A DNA stretch of 64,000 bases from Planctomycetota bacterium (GTDB lineage: Bacteria > Planctomycetota > Planctomycetia > Planctomycetales > Planctomycetaceae): assembly GCA_018242525.1 (NCBI GenBank), contig JAFEBS010000051.1, forward strand, positions 1 through 64,000, in the 5' to 3' direction. The position numbers and the translations under genes were made by a program. The notes below the pieces were generated by a model. The model did not search any database and was not told the origin of the DNA. It was given only the letters and a program-made list of their open reading frames with translations. Of this stretch, positions 9,706 through 16,870 are shown piece after piece (within the stretch, counting starts at the first letter, position 1; each line of letters begins with the position of its first letter).

Positions 9706-11364
9706 ATGCCCAACCTCGACTATCTCAAGATCTCCCAAGGGACCGTGTACGACCCGGCCAACGGCATTGATGGCGAAATCCGTGACTTGTGGATTGCCGA
9801 GGGACGGATTGTCGATGCACCCACCGATCCCTCGGTCCGACCTTCGCGAACGATTGATGCTGCCGGACTGGTCGTGATGCCGGGGGGCATCGACATGCAT
9901 TGCCACATCGCGGGGCCCAAGGTCAATGTCGCCCGCAAGATGCGACCCGAGGAAAAGCGCCGCGGCGTGCCGATGCCCCGCACCAGTATCGCGCATAGCG
10001 GCACCATGGGAAGTGTTCCGAGCACGTTTGCCACCGGTTACAAATATGCGGGGCTGGGGTACACGACTGCGTTTGATGCCGCCATCCCGCCGCTGGGTGC
10101 TCGCCATGCCCACGAGGAATTCGACGACACACCCTGCCTGGACAAGGGCTTCTATGTCCTGATGGGGAACAATCACTTTGTCATGCAGTCCATTCAGCAG
10201 AATGAACCGCAGAAGCTGAAGGCATTCATCGGCTGGCTGCTGACCGCGACCAAGGGGTTTGCACCGAAGCTGGTCAATCCCGGTGGTGTCGAAGTCTGGA
10301 AGTCACACCAGGCGGGCAACGTCAGCGGGCTGGATTCCGATGTCGATCACTTCCACGTCACGCCCCGACAGATCATTCGCGGTGTTGCCCAGGCGGCTGG
10401 TGAACTGGGGTTGCCACATCCGGTCCACATCCACTGCAATAACCTGGGGATGCCCGGCAATTGGCATACCACGCTGGATACGATGCAGTCGCTGGAAGGT
10501 CATCGCGGCCATATCACTCACGCGCAGTTTCACAGCTATGGCGGTGGTAATGGTGACGAGAACACGTTCAACAGCAAAGTGCTGCCGCTGGCGGATTATG
10601 TCAATTCGCACTCCAACATCACCATCGACGTGGGCCAGGTTCTGTTTGGTGAAACCACCAGCATGACGGGCGACGGGCCGCTGGGTTACTTCCTGTCCAA
10701 GATCTACGGCGGAAAGTGGTTCAGCGGCGATACCGAGATGGAATCGGGTTGCGGGATCACTCCGATCAAGTACAAGAACAAGTCGCTGGTCCATTCGCTG
10801 CAATGGGCGATCGGGCTGGAGTGGTACCTGCTGGTGAACGATCCCTGGCGTGTTGTCATGAGTACCGACCATCCGAACGGCGGTTCGTTCCTGGCGTATC
10901 CGCAAATCATCCGCCTGTTGATGGACCGGACCTACCGGCAGGATGTCCTGAAGACATGTCCACCGGAGATCCTGCAGCGATCGACTTTGGGCGATCTGAC
11001 CCGCGAGTATACGCTGAACGAGATCGCAATCATCACCCGGGCGGGACCGGCGAGAATCCTGGGCCTGAAGGACAAGGGGCACCTGGGAATCGGGGCGGAC
11101 GCCGACATCACCATCTACACGCCTCATGAAAACAAGGAAACGATGTTCGAGCTGCCGCGACTGGTGATCAAGTCCGGTCGGATCGTCGTCGAACAGGGAG
11201 AAATCCGCGATCCGCTGATTGGAAAGACGCTGCACGTCCAACCCGATTACGATCATGACCTGGAGGGTAGCATCCAGGAATGGTTCGAGAAGTATTACTC
11301 CATCCGCTGGCGAAATTACCCGGTCGACAGCAGTTACATGCATGAATCGTGCGTGGTGAAGTAG
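9706..11364 (+). CDS. fhcA: Formylmethanofuran dehydrogenase/hydrolase subunit A (amidohydrolase)
   Basis: A 552-residue FwdA/FhcA of the amidohydrolase superfamily, which interconverts formate and formylmethanofuran at a binuclear zinc site. His65 and His67 in 'GIDMHCHIAG' are the first metal ligands, Lys188 in 'KLVNPGG' is the likely carboxylated bridging lysine, histidines in 'VHIHCNNLG' and 'HAQFHSYGG' follow, and 'STDHPNGG' supplies the final aspartate. ATG 9706 is chosen because family members begin near 'LDYLKISQGTVYDPANG'; the upstream extension to 9553 has no homolog-like sequence. It acts together with FhcB and FhcD of this cluster. Confidence 0.92.
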   Translation: MPNLDYLKISQGTVYDPANGIDGEIRDLWIAEGRIVDAPTDPSVRPSRTIDAAGLVVMPGGIDMHCHIAGPKVNVARKMRPEEKRRGVPMPRTSIAHSGTMGSVPSTFATGYKYAGLGYTTAFDAAIPPLGARHAHEEFDDTPCLDKGFYVLMGNNHFVMQSIQQNEPQKLKAFIGWLLTATKGFAPKLVNPGGVEVWKSHQAGNVSGLDSDVDHFHVTPRQIIRGVAQAAGELGLPHPVHIHCNNLGMPGNWHTTLDTMQSLEGHRGHITHAQFHSYGGGNGDENTFNSKVLPLADYVNSHSNITIDVGQVLFGETTSMTGDGPLGYFLSKIYGGKWFSGDTEMESGCGITPIKYKNKSLVHSLQWAIGLEWYLLVNDPWRVVMSTDHPNGGSFLAYPQIIRLLMDRTYRQDVLKTCPPEILQRSTLGDLTREYTLNEIAIITRAGPARILGLKDKGHLGIGADADITIYTPHENKETMFELPRLVIKSGRIVVEQGEIRDPLIGKTLHVQPDYDHDLEGSIQEWFEKYYSIRWRNYPVDSSYMHESCVVK

Positions 11365-11445
11365 CGGTTGGCGATCACAGTCATCCGCAATGCCGTTCAC
11401 AACAGCCAAGTTTCCATCCAACCACATTTCCATTCGGATCACCCG

Positions 11446-12372
11446 ATGACGTCGGATCCCACTCCAGCACCAGTCCTGCTCAACCTGAACGGCGTCGAAG
11501 TGGTCGACACGTTTGCGGAAGCGTTTCCGATCAAGGCGGCCCGGCTGATCATCACCGCGGTCAGTCCGAAATGGGCGGAAACGGCCGCGACCGTCCTGTG
11601 CGGGAATGCCACCAGCGTGATCGCCTGCGATGTCGAAGCCGCCATCGAGCGTACGCTGGATGGGGATCAGACACCCGATGGACGTCCGGGTGTGTCAGTG
11701 CTCGTGTTTGGATTCAGCACGGACAGCCTGGCCAAGTCGCTGCAGGGGCGTGTTGGACAATGCATTCTGACCTGTCCCACGACGGCCTGTTACAACGGGA
11801 TCCTGGACTGTCCCCGGGAAAAGCGAATTCGCATTGGTGGCGGAATCCGTTACTTTGGGGACACCTTTCAAAAGTCCAAGAAGCTGGGTGATCGCCGTTT
11901 CTGGCGGATCCCGGTGATGGATGGCGAGTTCCTGTGTGAAGACTATTTCGGAACAGTGACAGGCGTGGCCGGTGGCAATCTCTTGATCTGCGGTACGAAC
12001 TCCGCCACCGCATTACTGGCGGCGGAAGCAGCAGTGGACGCCATTCGTCGGGAGCCGAATGTGGCGCTGCCGTTTCCTGGCGGTCTCGTGCGATCTGGTA
12101 GTAAAGTGGGATCGAAGTACCCGAAGCTGAAGGCCAGCACGAATGACGCCTATTGCCCGACATTGCGAGGCATCACGGCGAGCGAGCTTCCTGCGAGTTG
12201 TCAGGCCGTCTACGAAATTGTGATCGATGGACTGAGCTTTGATGATGTGCAGGCTGCGATGCGGCGGGGACTGCAGACCGCCGCTACTGTTGCAGGCGTC
12301 ATTCGGATCACTGCCGGAAACTATGGTGGAAAGCTGGGGAAGCACCATTACCACTTGCGAGAATTAATGTAG
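11446..12372 (+). CDS. fhcD: Formylmethanofuran--tetrahydromethanopterin formyltransferase
   Basis: A 308-residue Ftr/FhcD protein that transfers the formyl group between methanofuran and tetrahydromethanopterin. Family stretches include 'VEVVDTFAEAFPIKAARLIITA', cut here to 'DTFAEAFPIKAARLIITA', then 'RVGQCILTCPTTACYNG', 'RYFGDTFQ' and 'TAGNYGGKLGKHHYHLREL'. Length equals archaeal Ftr. ATG 11446 is the first good start; the open frame upstream to 11368 has only a TTG. It is the last gene of the cluster, 81 bp after fhcA. No fhcC follows, unlike the fhcCDAB or fhcBADC sets of other bacteria. Confidence 0.93.
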   Translation: MTSDPTPAPVLLNLNGVEVVDTFAEAFPIKAARLIITAVSPKWAETAATVLCGNATSVIACDVEAAIERTLDGDQTPDGRPGVSVLVFGFSTDSLAKSLQGRVGQCILTCPTTACYNGILDCPREKRIRIGGGIRYFGDTFQKSKKLGDRRFWRIPVMDGEFLCEDYFGTVTGVAGGNLLICGTNSATALLAAEAAVDAIRREPNVALPFPGGLVRSGSKVGSKYPKLKASTNDAYCPTLRGITASELPASCQAVYEIVIDGLSFDDVQAAMRRGLQTAATVAGVIRITAGNYGGKLGKHHYHLRELM

Positions 12373-12766
12373 TAATCATCGCAGGCGGCAAGATGTCCGC
12401 AGATCTGCGTGGCATGTTTCTAGTCAATTCCTTTCGCTTTTGTGACTGGCGGGTCAGAAGTGTTGCAAACGTCTTACGCGATGGTAGAATCTTCACGTTG
12501 AGTTGGGCGTATTCACCGCCAGCCAGCGGCCATGGGTCGCGAGCCAGCAGTCACAACAGTCGGGCCGCATTAAAAACCTATTTTTGTTGAGCGGCCTAGC
12601 GCTGAGAGTCTTTTTGTTGCTGCGAAATCCCACCTTACTGCCTCGTTAGATTCGGAGGCAATCTCAATTCTCCAGATTTCTTCGAACTTTGGGGGGGCGA
12701 CTTGGGTATTCAGCGTTGAGAGACGACGGTCCGGGGCCGTTCCAGTAATGTAATGGAGGCGAATTG
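12373..12766. other. Intergenic leader upstream of the Fis-like gene
   Basis: 394 bp without a convincing gene. It holds one sigma70-like promoter candidate (12463-12490), a short palindromic patch around 'gccagccagcggccatgg' and an A/T-rich patch near 12570-12590. If the promoter is real, the mRNA leader of the Fis-like gene would be about 270 bases, long enough for a regulatory structure that I cannot identify. Confidence 0.4.
12463..12490 (+). promoter_or_regulatory. Candidate sigma70-type promoter
   Basis: TTGCAA at 12463-12468 and TAGAAT at 12485-12490, separated by 16 bases, close to the bacterial housekeeping consensus. It would drive the Fis-like gene at 12767 with a long leader. Support is motif match only. 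Confidence 0.3.
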
Positions 12767-13051
12767 ATGTCTGCACCTGAGTTCACACCGGTGGGCGAGC
12801 CTGCAAATGCGTTCGGAACGCTGACCGATTTTGTCGCCAGACTGTTGACCGAGGGGCAGCCTGAAATCTATCGCCAGGTGATTCAGGAAGTGGATCGACA
12901 CATGCTGGGTGAAGTCATGCGGCACTGCCGCGGCAACCAGCTTCAAGCGGCGGCCCGCCTGGGAATCTCGCGGATGACCCTGCGGTCCAAGCTGAGGGCT
13001 CTGGGCATGATTCATAAGCGAGCAGAGACTTCGGACCAGTCGGTGCATTGA
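12767..13051 (+). CDS. Fis-family small DNA-binding protein
   Basis: A 94-residue protein whose C-terminal half is a Fis/NtrC-type helix-turn-helix ('GNQLQAAARLGISRMTLRSK'). The N-terminal half is helical ('EVDRHMLGEVMRHC'), as in Fis, and probably dimerises. ATG 12767 is preferred over the TTG at 12764 because GGAGG at 12755-12759 is 7 bases upstream. There is no receiver or AAA+ domain, so it is a stand-alone nucleoid-type or local regulator rather than an NtrC activator. It sits between the C1 cluster and the convergent aldehyde dehydrogenase operon; control of either is possible but not shown. Confidence 0.8.
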   Translation: MSAPEFTPVGEPANAFGTLTDFVARLLTEGQPEIYRQVIQEVDRHMLGEVMRHCRGNQLQAAARLGISRMTLRSKLRALGMIHKRAETSDQSVH

Positions 13052-13069
13052 TCGGCGATGATTGGTCGA

Positions 13070-14479
13070 TCAGTGGATCACGACCATCTTCTCTTCGGTC
13101 ATTTCACGAATGGCATACCGTGGGCCTTCCTTGCCCAGTCCGCTGTCCTTCAGCCCGCCATAAGGCATCAGGTCTGCACGCCACTGGGTGCCCCAGTTGA
13201 TGTGCAGATTGCCCGCATCCACCTCGCGGGCAAACCTCAGGGCGCGGTCGATGTCCTGGGTAAAGATGCTCGCGGCCAGACCGTAGTTCGTGCTGTTCGC
13301 CAGCATCAGGGCTTCGTCGAATGACTGAAACGACGTGACCGCGACCGCGGGACCGAACAGTTCTTCGCGGCTGATTCGCTGCGCGGGATCGACGTCGCAG
13401 AGGATCGTGGGGGTGTGCAGTGTCCCCTGACGAGTTCCACCAGTCACCAGTGTCGCCCCGCCCGAGATCGCTTCGTCCACCCACAACTTCACCCGTTCGG
13501 CGTCCGCGTCGCGGATCATCGGCCCCATCGCGGTCGCCGGGTCGAGCGGATCACCGACAGCAATCGCCTGGACCTTTGGTTTCAGTGCATCCAGGAAGTC
13601 TCCGTACCGCGAGTGTGATGCCAGAATCCGTTGAGCCGAAATGCAGACCTGGCCGGCATTCCCGTATCCGGACGCCGCGACCAGCGTCGATGCTTTTTCG
13701 AGATCCGCGTCGTCCATGATGATCACCGGGCAGTTGCTTCCCAGTTCCATCGTCACCCGCTTCACCCCGGCCATGCGACAGATCTCCTCTCCCACGGCAT
13801 GACTGCCGGTGAAACTGATCTTGCGCACTCGAGGATCGGTGCAGATCGCCCGGCCCAGTTCCGCGCCCGGTCCAGTCACACAGGCAATCGCCTGGGGCGG
13901 AATCCCGGCATCGAGCAGCACCTGCACCAGCCGCAGGGCGGACAGTGGAGTGTTCCCGGCGGGCTTGATCAAGACCGCGTTTCCCGCCGCCAGTGCCGGC
14001 CCCACCTTGTGCATCACCAGATTGAGCGGGAAGTTGAAGGGACAGATCGCCGCCACGATCCCACATGGGACTCGCATCGTGAAACCCAGCTTGCCCGCAC
14101 CACCCGGTGCCGCGTCCAGGGGAAGCACCTCACCCGAGATCCGTTTCGCTTCTTCGGCCGAGACCTCCAATGTTTCTGCAGCCCGACTGACTTCCAGCGT
14201 GCTTTCCGCCAGGATCTTGCCTTCTTCGAGAGTGATGGTCCGGGCAATCTGTTCCGCACGCTGCTGGAGCAGCCCAACGGCAGCCCGCAGGATTCGACTC
14301 CGTTCGGCAGCCGGCATCGCACGCATCAGGCGCGCCCCTTCCACCAGTGTCCCGAGCGCGACATCGACATCCGCGGCCGATCCGCGTGGAACCGTGTCAA
14401 TCACTTCACCATTGAACGGATTCACCACGTTGATCGATTGCACACGATCCTGCCATTGACCGGCGACAAACATCTGCAT
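13070..14479 (-). CDS. NAD(P)-dependent aldehyde dehydrogenase
   Basis: A 469-residue member of the ALDH superfamily. The catalytic cysteine is in 'GNAGQVCISAQR', the general-base glutamate in 'VTMELGSNCP', and cofactor-binding sequences are 'CPFNFPLNLVMHKVGPALA' and 'FTGSHAVGEEI'. The C-terminal 'MPYGGLKDSGLGKEG' pattern resembles lactaldehyde, phosphonoacetaldehyde and non-phosphorylating glyceraldehyde-3-phosphate dehydrogenases, so the substrate is probably a small polar aldehyde. ATG 14479 is chosen (GGGAG 9 bases upstream), since the longer frame to 14542 would prepend an unconserved hydrophobic stretch. It follows the DUF6807 gene by 82 bp in the same direction, a likely operon. Confidence 0.88.
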   Translation of the reverse strand: MQMFVAGQWQDRVQSINVVNPFNGEVIDTVPRGSAADVDVALGTLVEGARLMRAMPAAERSRILRAAVGLLQQRAEQIARTITLEEGKILAESTLEVSRAAETLEVSAEEAKRISGEVLPLDAAPGGAGKLGFTMRVPCGIVAAICPFNFPLNLVMHKVGPALAAGNAVLIKPAGNTPLSALRLVQVLLDAGIPPQAIACVTGPGAELGRAICTDPRVRKISFTGSHAVGEEICRMAGVKRVTMELGSNCPVIIMDDADLEKASTLVAASGYGNAGQVCISAQRILASHSRYGDFLDALKPKVQAIAVGDPLDPATAMGPMIRDADAERVKLWVDEAISGGATLVTGGTRQGTLHTPTILCDVDPAQRISREELFGPAVAVTSFQSFDEALMLANSTNYGLAASIFTQDIDRALRFAREVDAGNLHINWGTQWRADLMPYGGLKDSGLGKEGPRYAIREMTEEKMVVIH

Positions 14480-14561
14480 CAGCGGGAACTCCCGGGCCGC
14501 GTTGATCAAGAGGATCGCCGCCAGCCAGTCAGACAACGTCACGAGCCAGTTTGTGCAGCGT

Positions 14562-15497
14562 TCAAGTCGACCGCTTGACGGACCAGGTTTCGTGTCTGGC
14601 CGTTGCTTTCGAGACAGTCAGTGCGGGCAGAGCGGCGAATTGATCGGAGACTTCCGTGGCACGCGTGACATTCAGTTTGGACGAATGTACATGTAACAAG
14701 TATCGCAAGACCAGGGGCTGAGCTTTGGTTGTGACCAGCGGTTCCGCAAAACAGGCCGAAGCCCCCATCCAGCCATCTTCGCGAACGTGCCAGTGCGTCG
14801 GAAAACCGGGATTGGTGGGATGATCGTGATACGTGATCCCTTCGATCCGATCCCCCGGTACAGGACCGCTGTAATCCATCCAGCGGGCTCGGTTGCCGAA
14901 GATCGCCGGCTCACCAACGCGGCCTTCACTGTCGGTGATCACGCCACCCCCAAAATGAGCAGACAGGCTCTTCGCCACTCGCACGGCCAGAAACCCGAAG
15001 TTCGTCTTGCCGAACTCCAGCATGTCCGCAGTGGGATGAAACGTGGACTGCAGTTCCACCAGAGTTTCCGTGGCGGTCTCTGAACCTGCGGGGCCGCCAG
15101 GCCGGACAACGATCATCAGTTCCTGATTGAGCAGTTCCTTGGGATCGTGGCCATCGTACCAGCCCAGCTTGACGGCCATGATGGCTTCGGCATCGCTGTC
15201 GACATAGGCCAGCCATTCCTTCTGGCGAATGCGCGGCGGCAGGTTGTTGGCCCAGAAGTCGATCCCCAGCACCTTGTGGTGCGCAAACCAGACTGATTGA
15301 TGATGGTCATGATTGGGCGCACCCGGATGACCCATCCGAGTCAGACTGGTTCCCCCGGGACCGTTCAACGGATAGAGGAATGGCCGGGGATAGTGCGATC
15401 CAAAATGCCACCGCAATCGCTCGTGGCCATCCACCCGAAACGACGCCTGGTCATCGGGCAGCGGTTCAATCTGGCAGCGTGGCAGGGCGTTCGGCAT
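14562..15497 (-). CDS. DUF6807 / 'PmoA family' protein
   Basis: A 311-residue protein that I recognise as the DUF6807 family, named 'methane oxygenase PmoA' in Pfam despite no relation to particulate methane monooxygenase. It is rich in His and Trp motifs ('HYPRPFLYPL', 'NHDHHQSVWFAHHKV', 'ITYHDHPTNPGFPTHWH') and probably forms a beta-sandwich resembling sugar-mutarotase-like domains. No signal peptide is seen. In planctomycetes such genes often sit beside sugar dehydrogenases and secreted proteins. Here it lies 8 bp after DUF1501 and before an aldehyde dehydrogenase, which suggests carbohydrate breakdown. The reaction is unknown. Confidence 0.75.
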   Translation of the reverse strand: MPNALPRCQIEPLPDDQASFRVDGHERLRWHFGSHYPRPFLYPLNGPGGTSLTRMGHPGAPNHDHHQSVWFAHHKVLGIDFWANNLPPRIRQKEWLAYVDSDAEAIMAVKLGWYDGHDPKELLNQELMIVVRPGGPAGSETATETLVELQSTFHPTADMLEFGKTNFGFLAVRVAKSLSAHFGGGVITDSEGRVGEPAIFGNRARWMDYSGPVPGDRIEGITYHDHPTNPGFPTHWHVREDGWMGASACFAEPLVTTKAQPLVLRYLLHVHSSKLNVTRATEVSDQFAALPALTVSKATARHETWSVKRST

Positions 15498-15505
15498 TCG
15501 TCAGT

Positions 15506-16837
15506 TCAACCAACCAGTTCGGGGATCGGTTGCCCTTCATTCAGGACAGGCAGGGGACGACGACCTTGATCATAGAAGACATGGTGATGGTCGATCCCCA
15601 GTGTATGATACATGGTCGACAATACGCACCCGGGCGTATACGGTTTGCTGGTGGGATATTCCGCCTTGGAATCGGTGGTGCCGATCGCCTGGCCCATCTG
15701 CAATCCCCCGCCGGCGAACAGGACACTCATTGCACCCGGCCAGTGATCGCGGCCAGCCTGGGGATTGATGCGCGGGGTGCGACCAAATTCGCCCATGGCC
15801 ATCACCAGGACTTCCTCCTGCAGGCCCCGGACGAACAGATCATCGACCAATGCAGCAACGGCACGGTCAAACTGGGGCAGCAATCGGTTCTTCAGTTCGG
15901 CGAAGTTGTTGCCGTGCGTATCCCAACCGCCCCCCGCCTGCACGGTGACGTAGGTCACTCCTGATTCCACCAGTCGGCGGGCCAGCAGGCAGCTTTGTCC
16001 CAGGTCGTTACGGCCATACTTTTCACGCAGACGGGGATCTTCCTTGTGGATGTCAAACGCCCGCAGGGCCTTTTCGTTCGTCACCATCTCGAACGCATCG
16101 AGATAGAACTTGTCGAGACCGACAATATCCCCCTTGGTGTCGATGTCACGGCGGATCGTGTCGACCTGGCCGAGCAATTGCTGGCGGCGTTCCAGTCGAC
16201 TGAGCGACAGATTACCCGGCAACTTCATGTTGCGGACCTGGAACCCCTGATCATTCGGGTTGCTGTCGGGTGAAAACGGATTGAACGAGGCACCCAGGTA
16301 GGCTGCCTTCCCCAGGTCCAGCCGGTTGGGGACATTGCAATAGGCGGGCATCCCGGGCTCATTCGGACCTCGCAGGGCCGCGACGACGGAGCCGCACGAA
16401 GGATAGATGTTGTCGTTGACTTCAATCGTTGGCTGATAGCCAGTCAGCATCCACTGGGATCCCATGCCGTGTCCGGCATTGGTATGGAATGCGGAACGAA
16501 CCACCGAGAACTTGTCGAACATCGCGGCCTGCAGCGGCAGATGCTCGCCGACTTCGATCCCGGGGACATTCGTCGGAATCGGCTTGAATTCGCCCCGGTA
16601 TTCCGCCGGTGCCGTGGGCTTCAGGTCGTACATGTCGAGATGGCTGGGGCCACCGGCCTGCCAGACCAGGATGACTGCTTTGCGCCGGGCGGACGTCCCG
16701 GACTCCTTGGCCAGTGCTTCACCCCGCAGCAGATTCGGCAGTGTCAATCCGCCGACGGCCAGGCTGCCAACCCGCAGGAAGTTGCGGCGAGACACACCAT
16801 CGCAGGTACGATTCGTGGAACCAAGAATGTCGAACAT
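15506..16837 (-). CDS. DUF1501 family exported protein
   Basis: A 443-residue DUF1501 protein, a family of the alkaline phosphatase/sulfatase fold expanded in planctomycetes. A twin-arginine signal ('SRRNFLRVGSLAVGGLTLP') predicts Tat export. Typical segments are 'VWQAGGPSHLDMYDLKP', 'SAFHTNAGHG', 'LARRLVESGVTYVTVQ', 'MAMGEFGRTPRINP' and 'GRDHWPGAMS'. ATG 16837 starts directly before the signal; the TTG at 16861 is less likely. It follows the DUF1549/DUF1553 gene after 33 bp, the standard planctomycete pairing. The substrate of these proteins is not established. Confidence 0.88.
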   Translation of the reverse strand: MFDILGSTNRTCDGVSRRNFLRVGSLAVGGLTLPNLLRGEALAKESGTSARRKAVILVWQAGGPSHLDMYDLKPTAPAEYRGEFKPIPTNVPGIEVGEHLPLQAAMFDKFSVVRSAFHTNAGHGMGSQWMLTGYQPTIEVNDNIYPSCGSVVAALRGPNEPGMPAYCNVPNRLDLGKAAYLGASFNPFSPDSNPNDQGFQVRNMKLPGNLSLSRLERRQQLLGQVDTIRRDIDTKGDIVGLDKFYLDAFEMVTNEKALRAFDIHKEDPRLREKYGRNDLGQSCLLARRLVESGVTYVTVQAGGGWDTHGNNFAELKNRLLPQFDRAVAALVDDLFVRGLQEEVLVMAMGEFGRTPRINPQAGRDHWPGAMSVLFAGGGLQMGQAIGTTDSKAEYPTSKPYTPGCVLSTMYHTLGIDHHHVFYDQGRRPLPVLNEGQPIPELVG

Positions 16838-16870
16838 GTTGTCATCCCGTTGCCAGGTCAAACGTGTGGA

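Noticed and set aside
14562-15497. Methane monooxygenase subunit, from the family name PmoA
   Set aside because: The DUF6807 family is soluble and unrelated to membrane PmoA; the label is a database name only.
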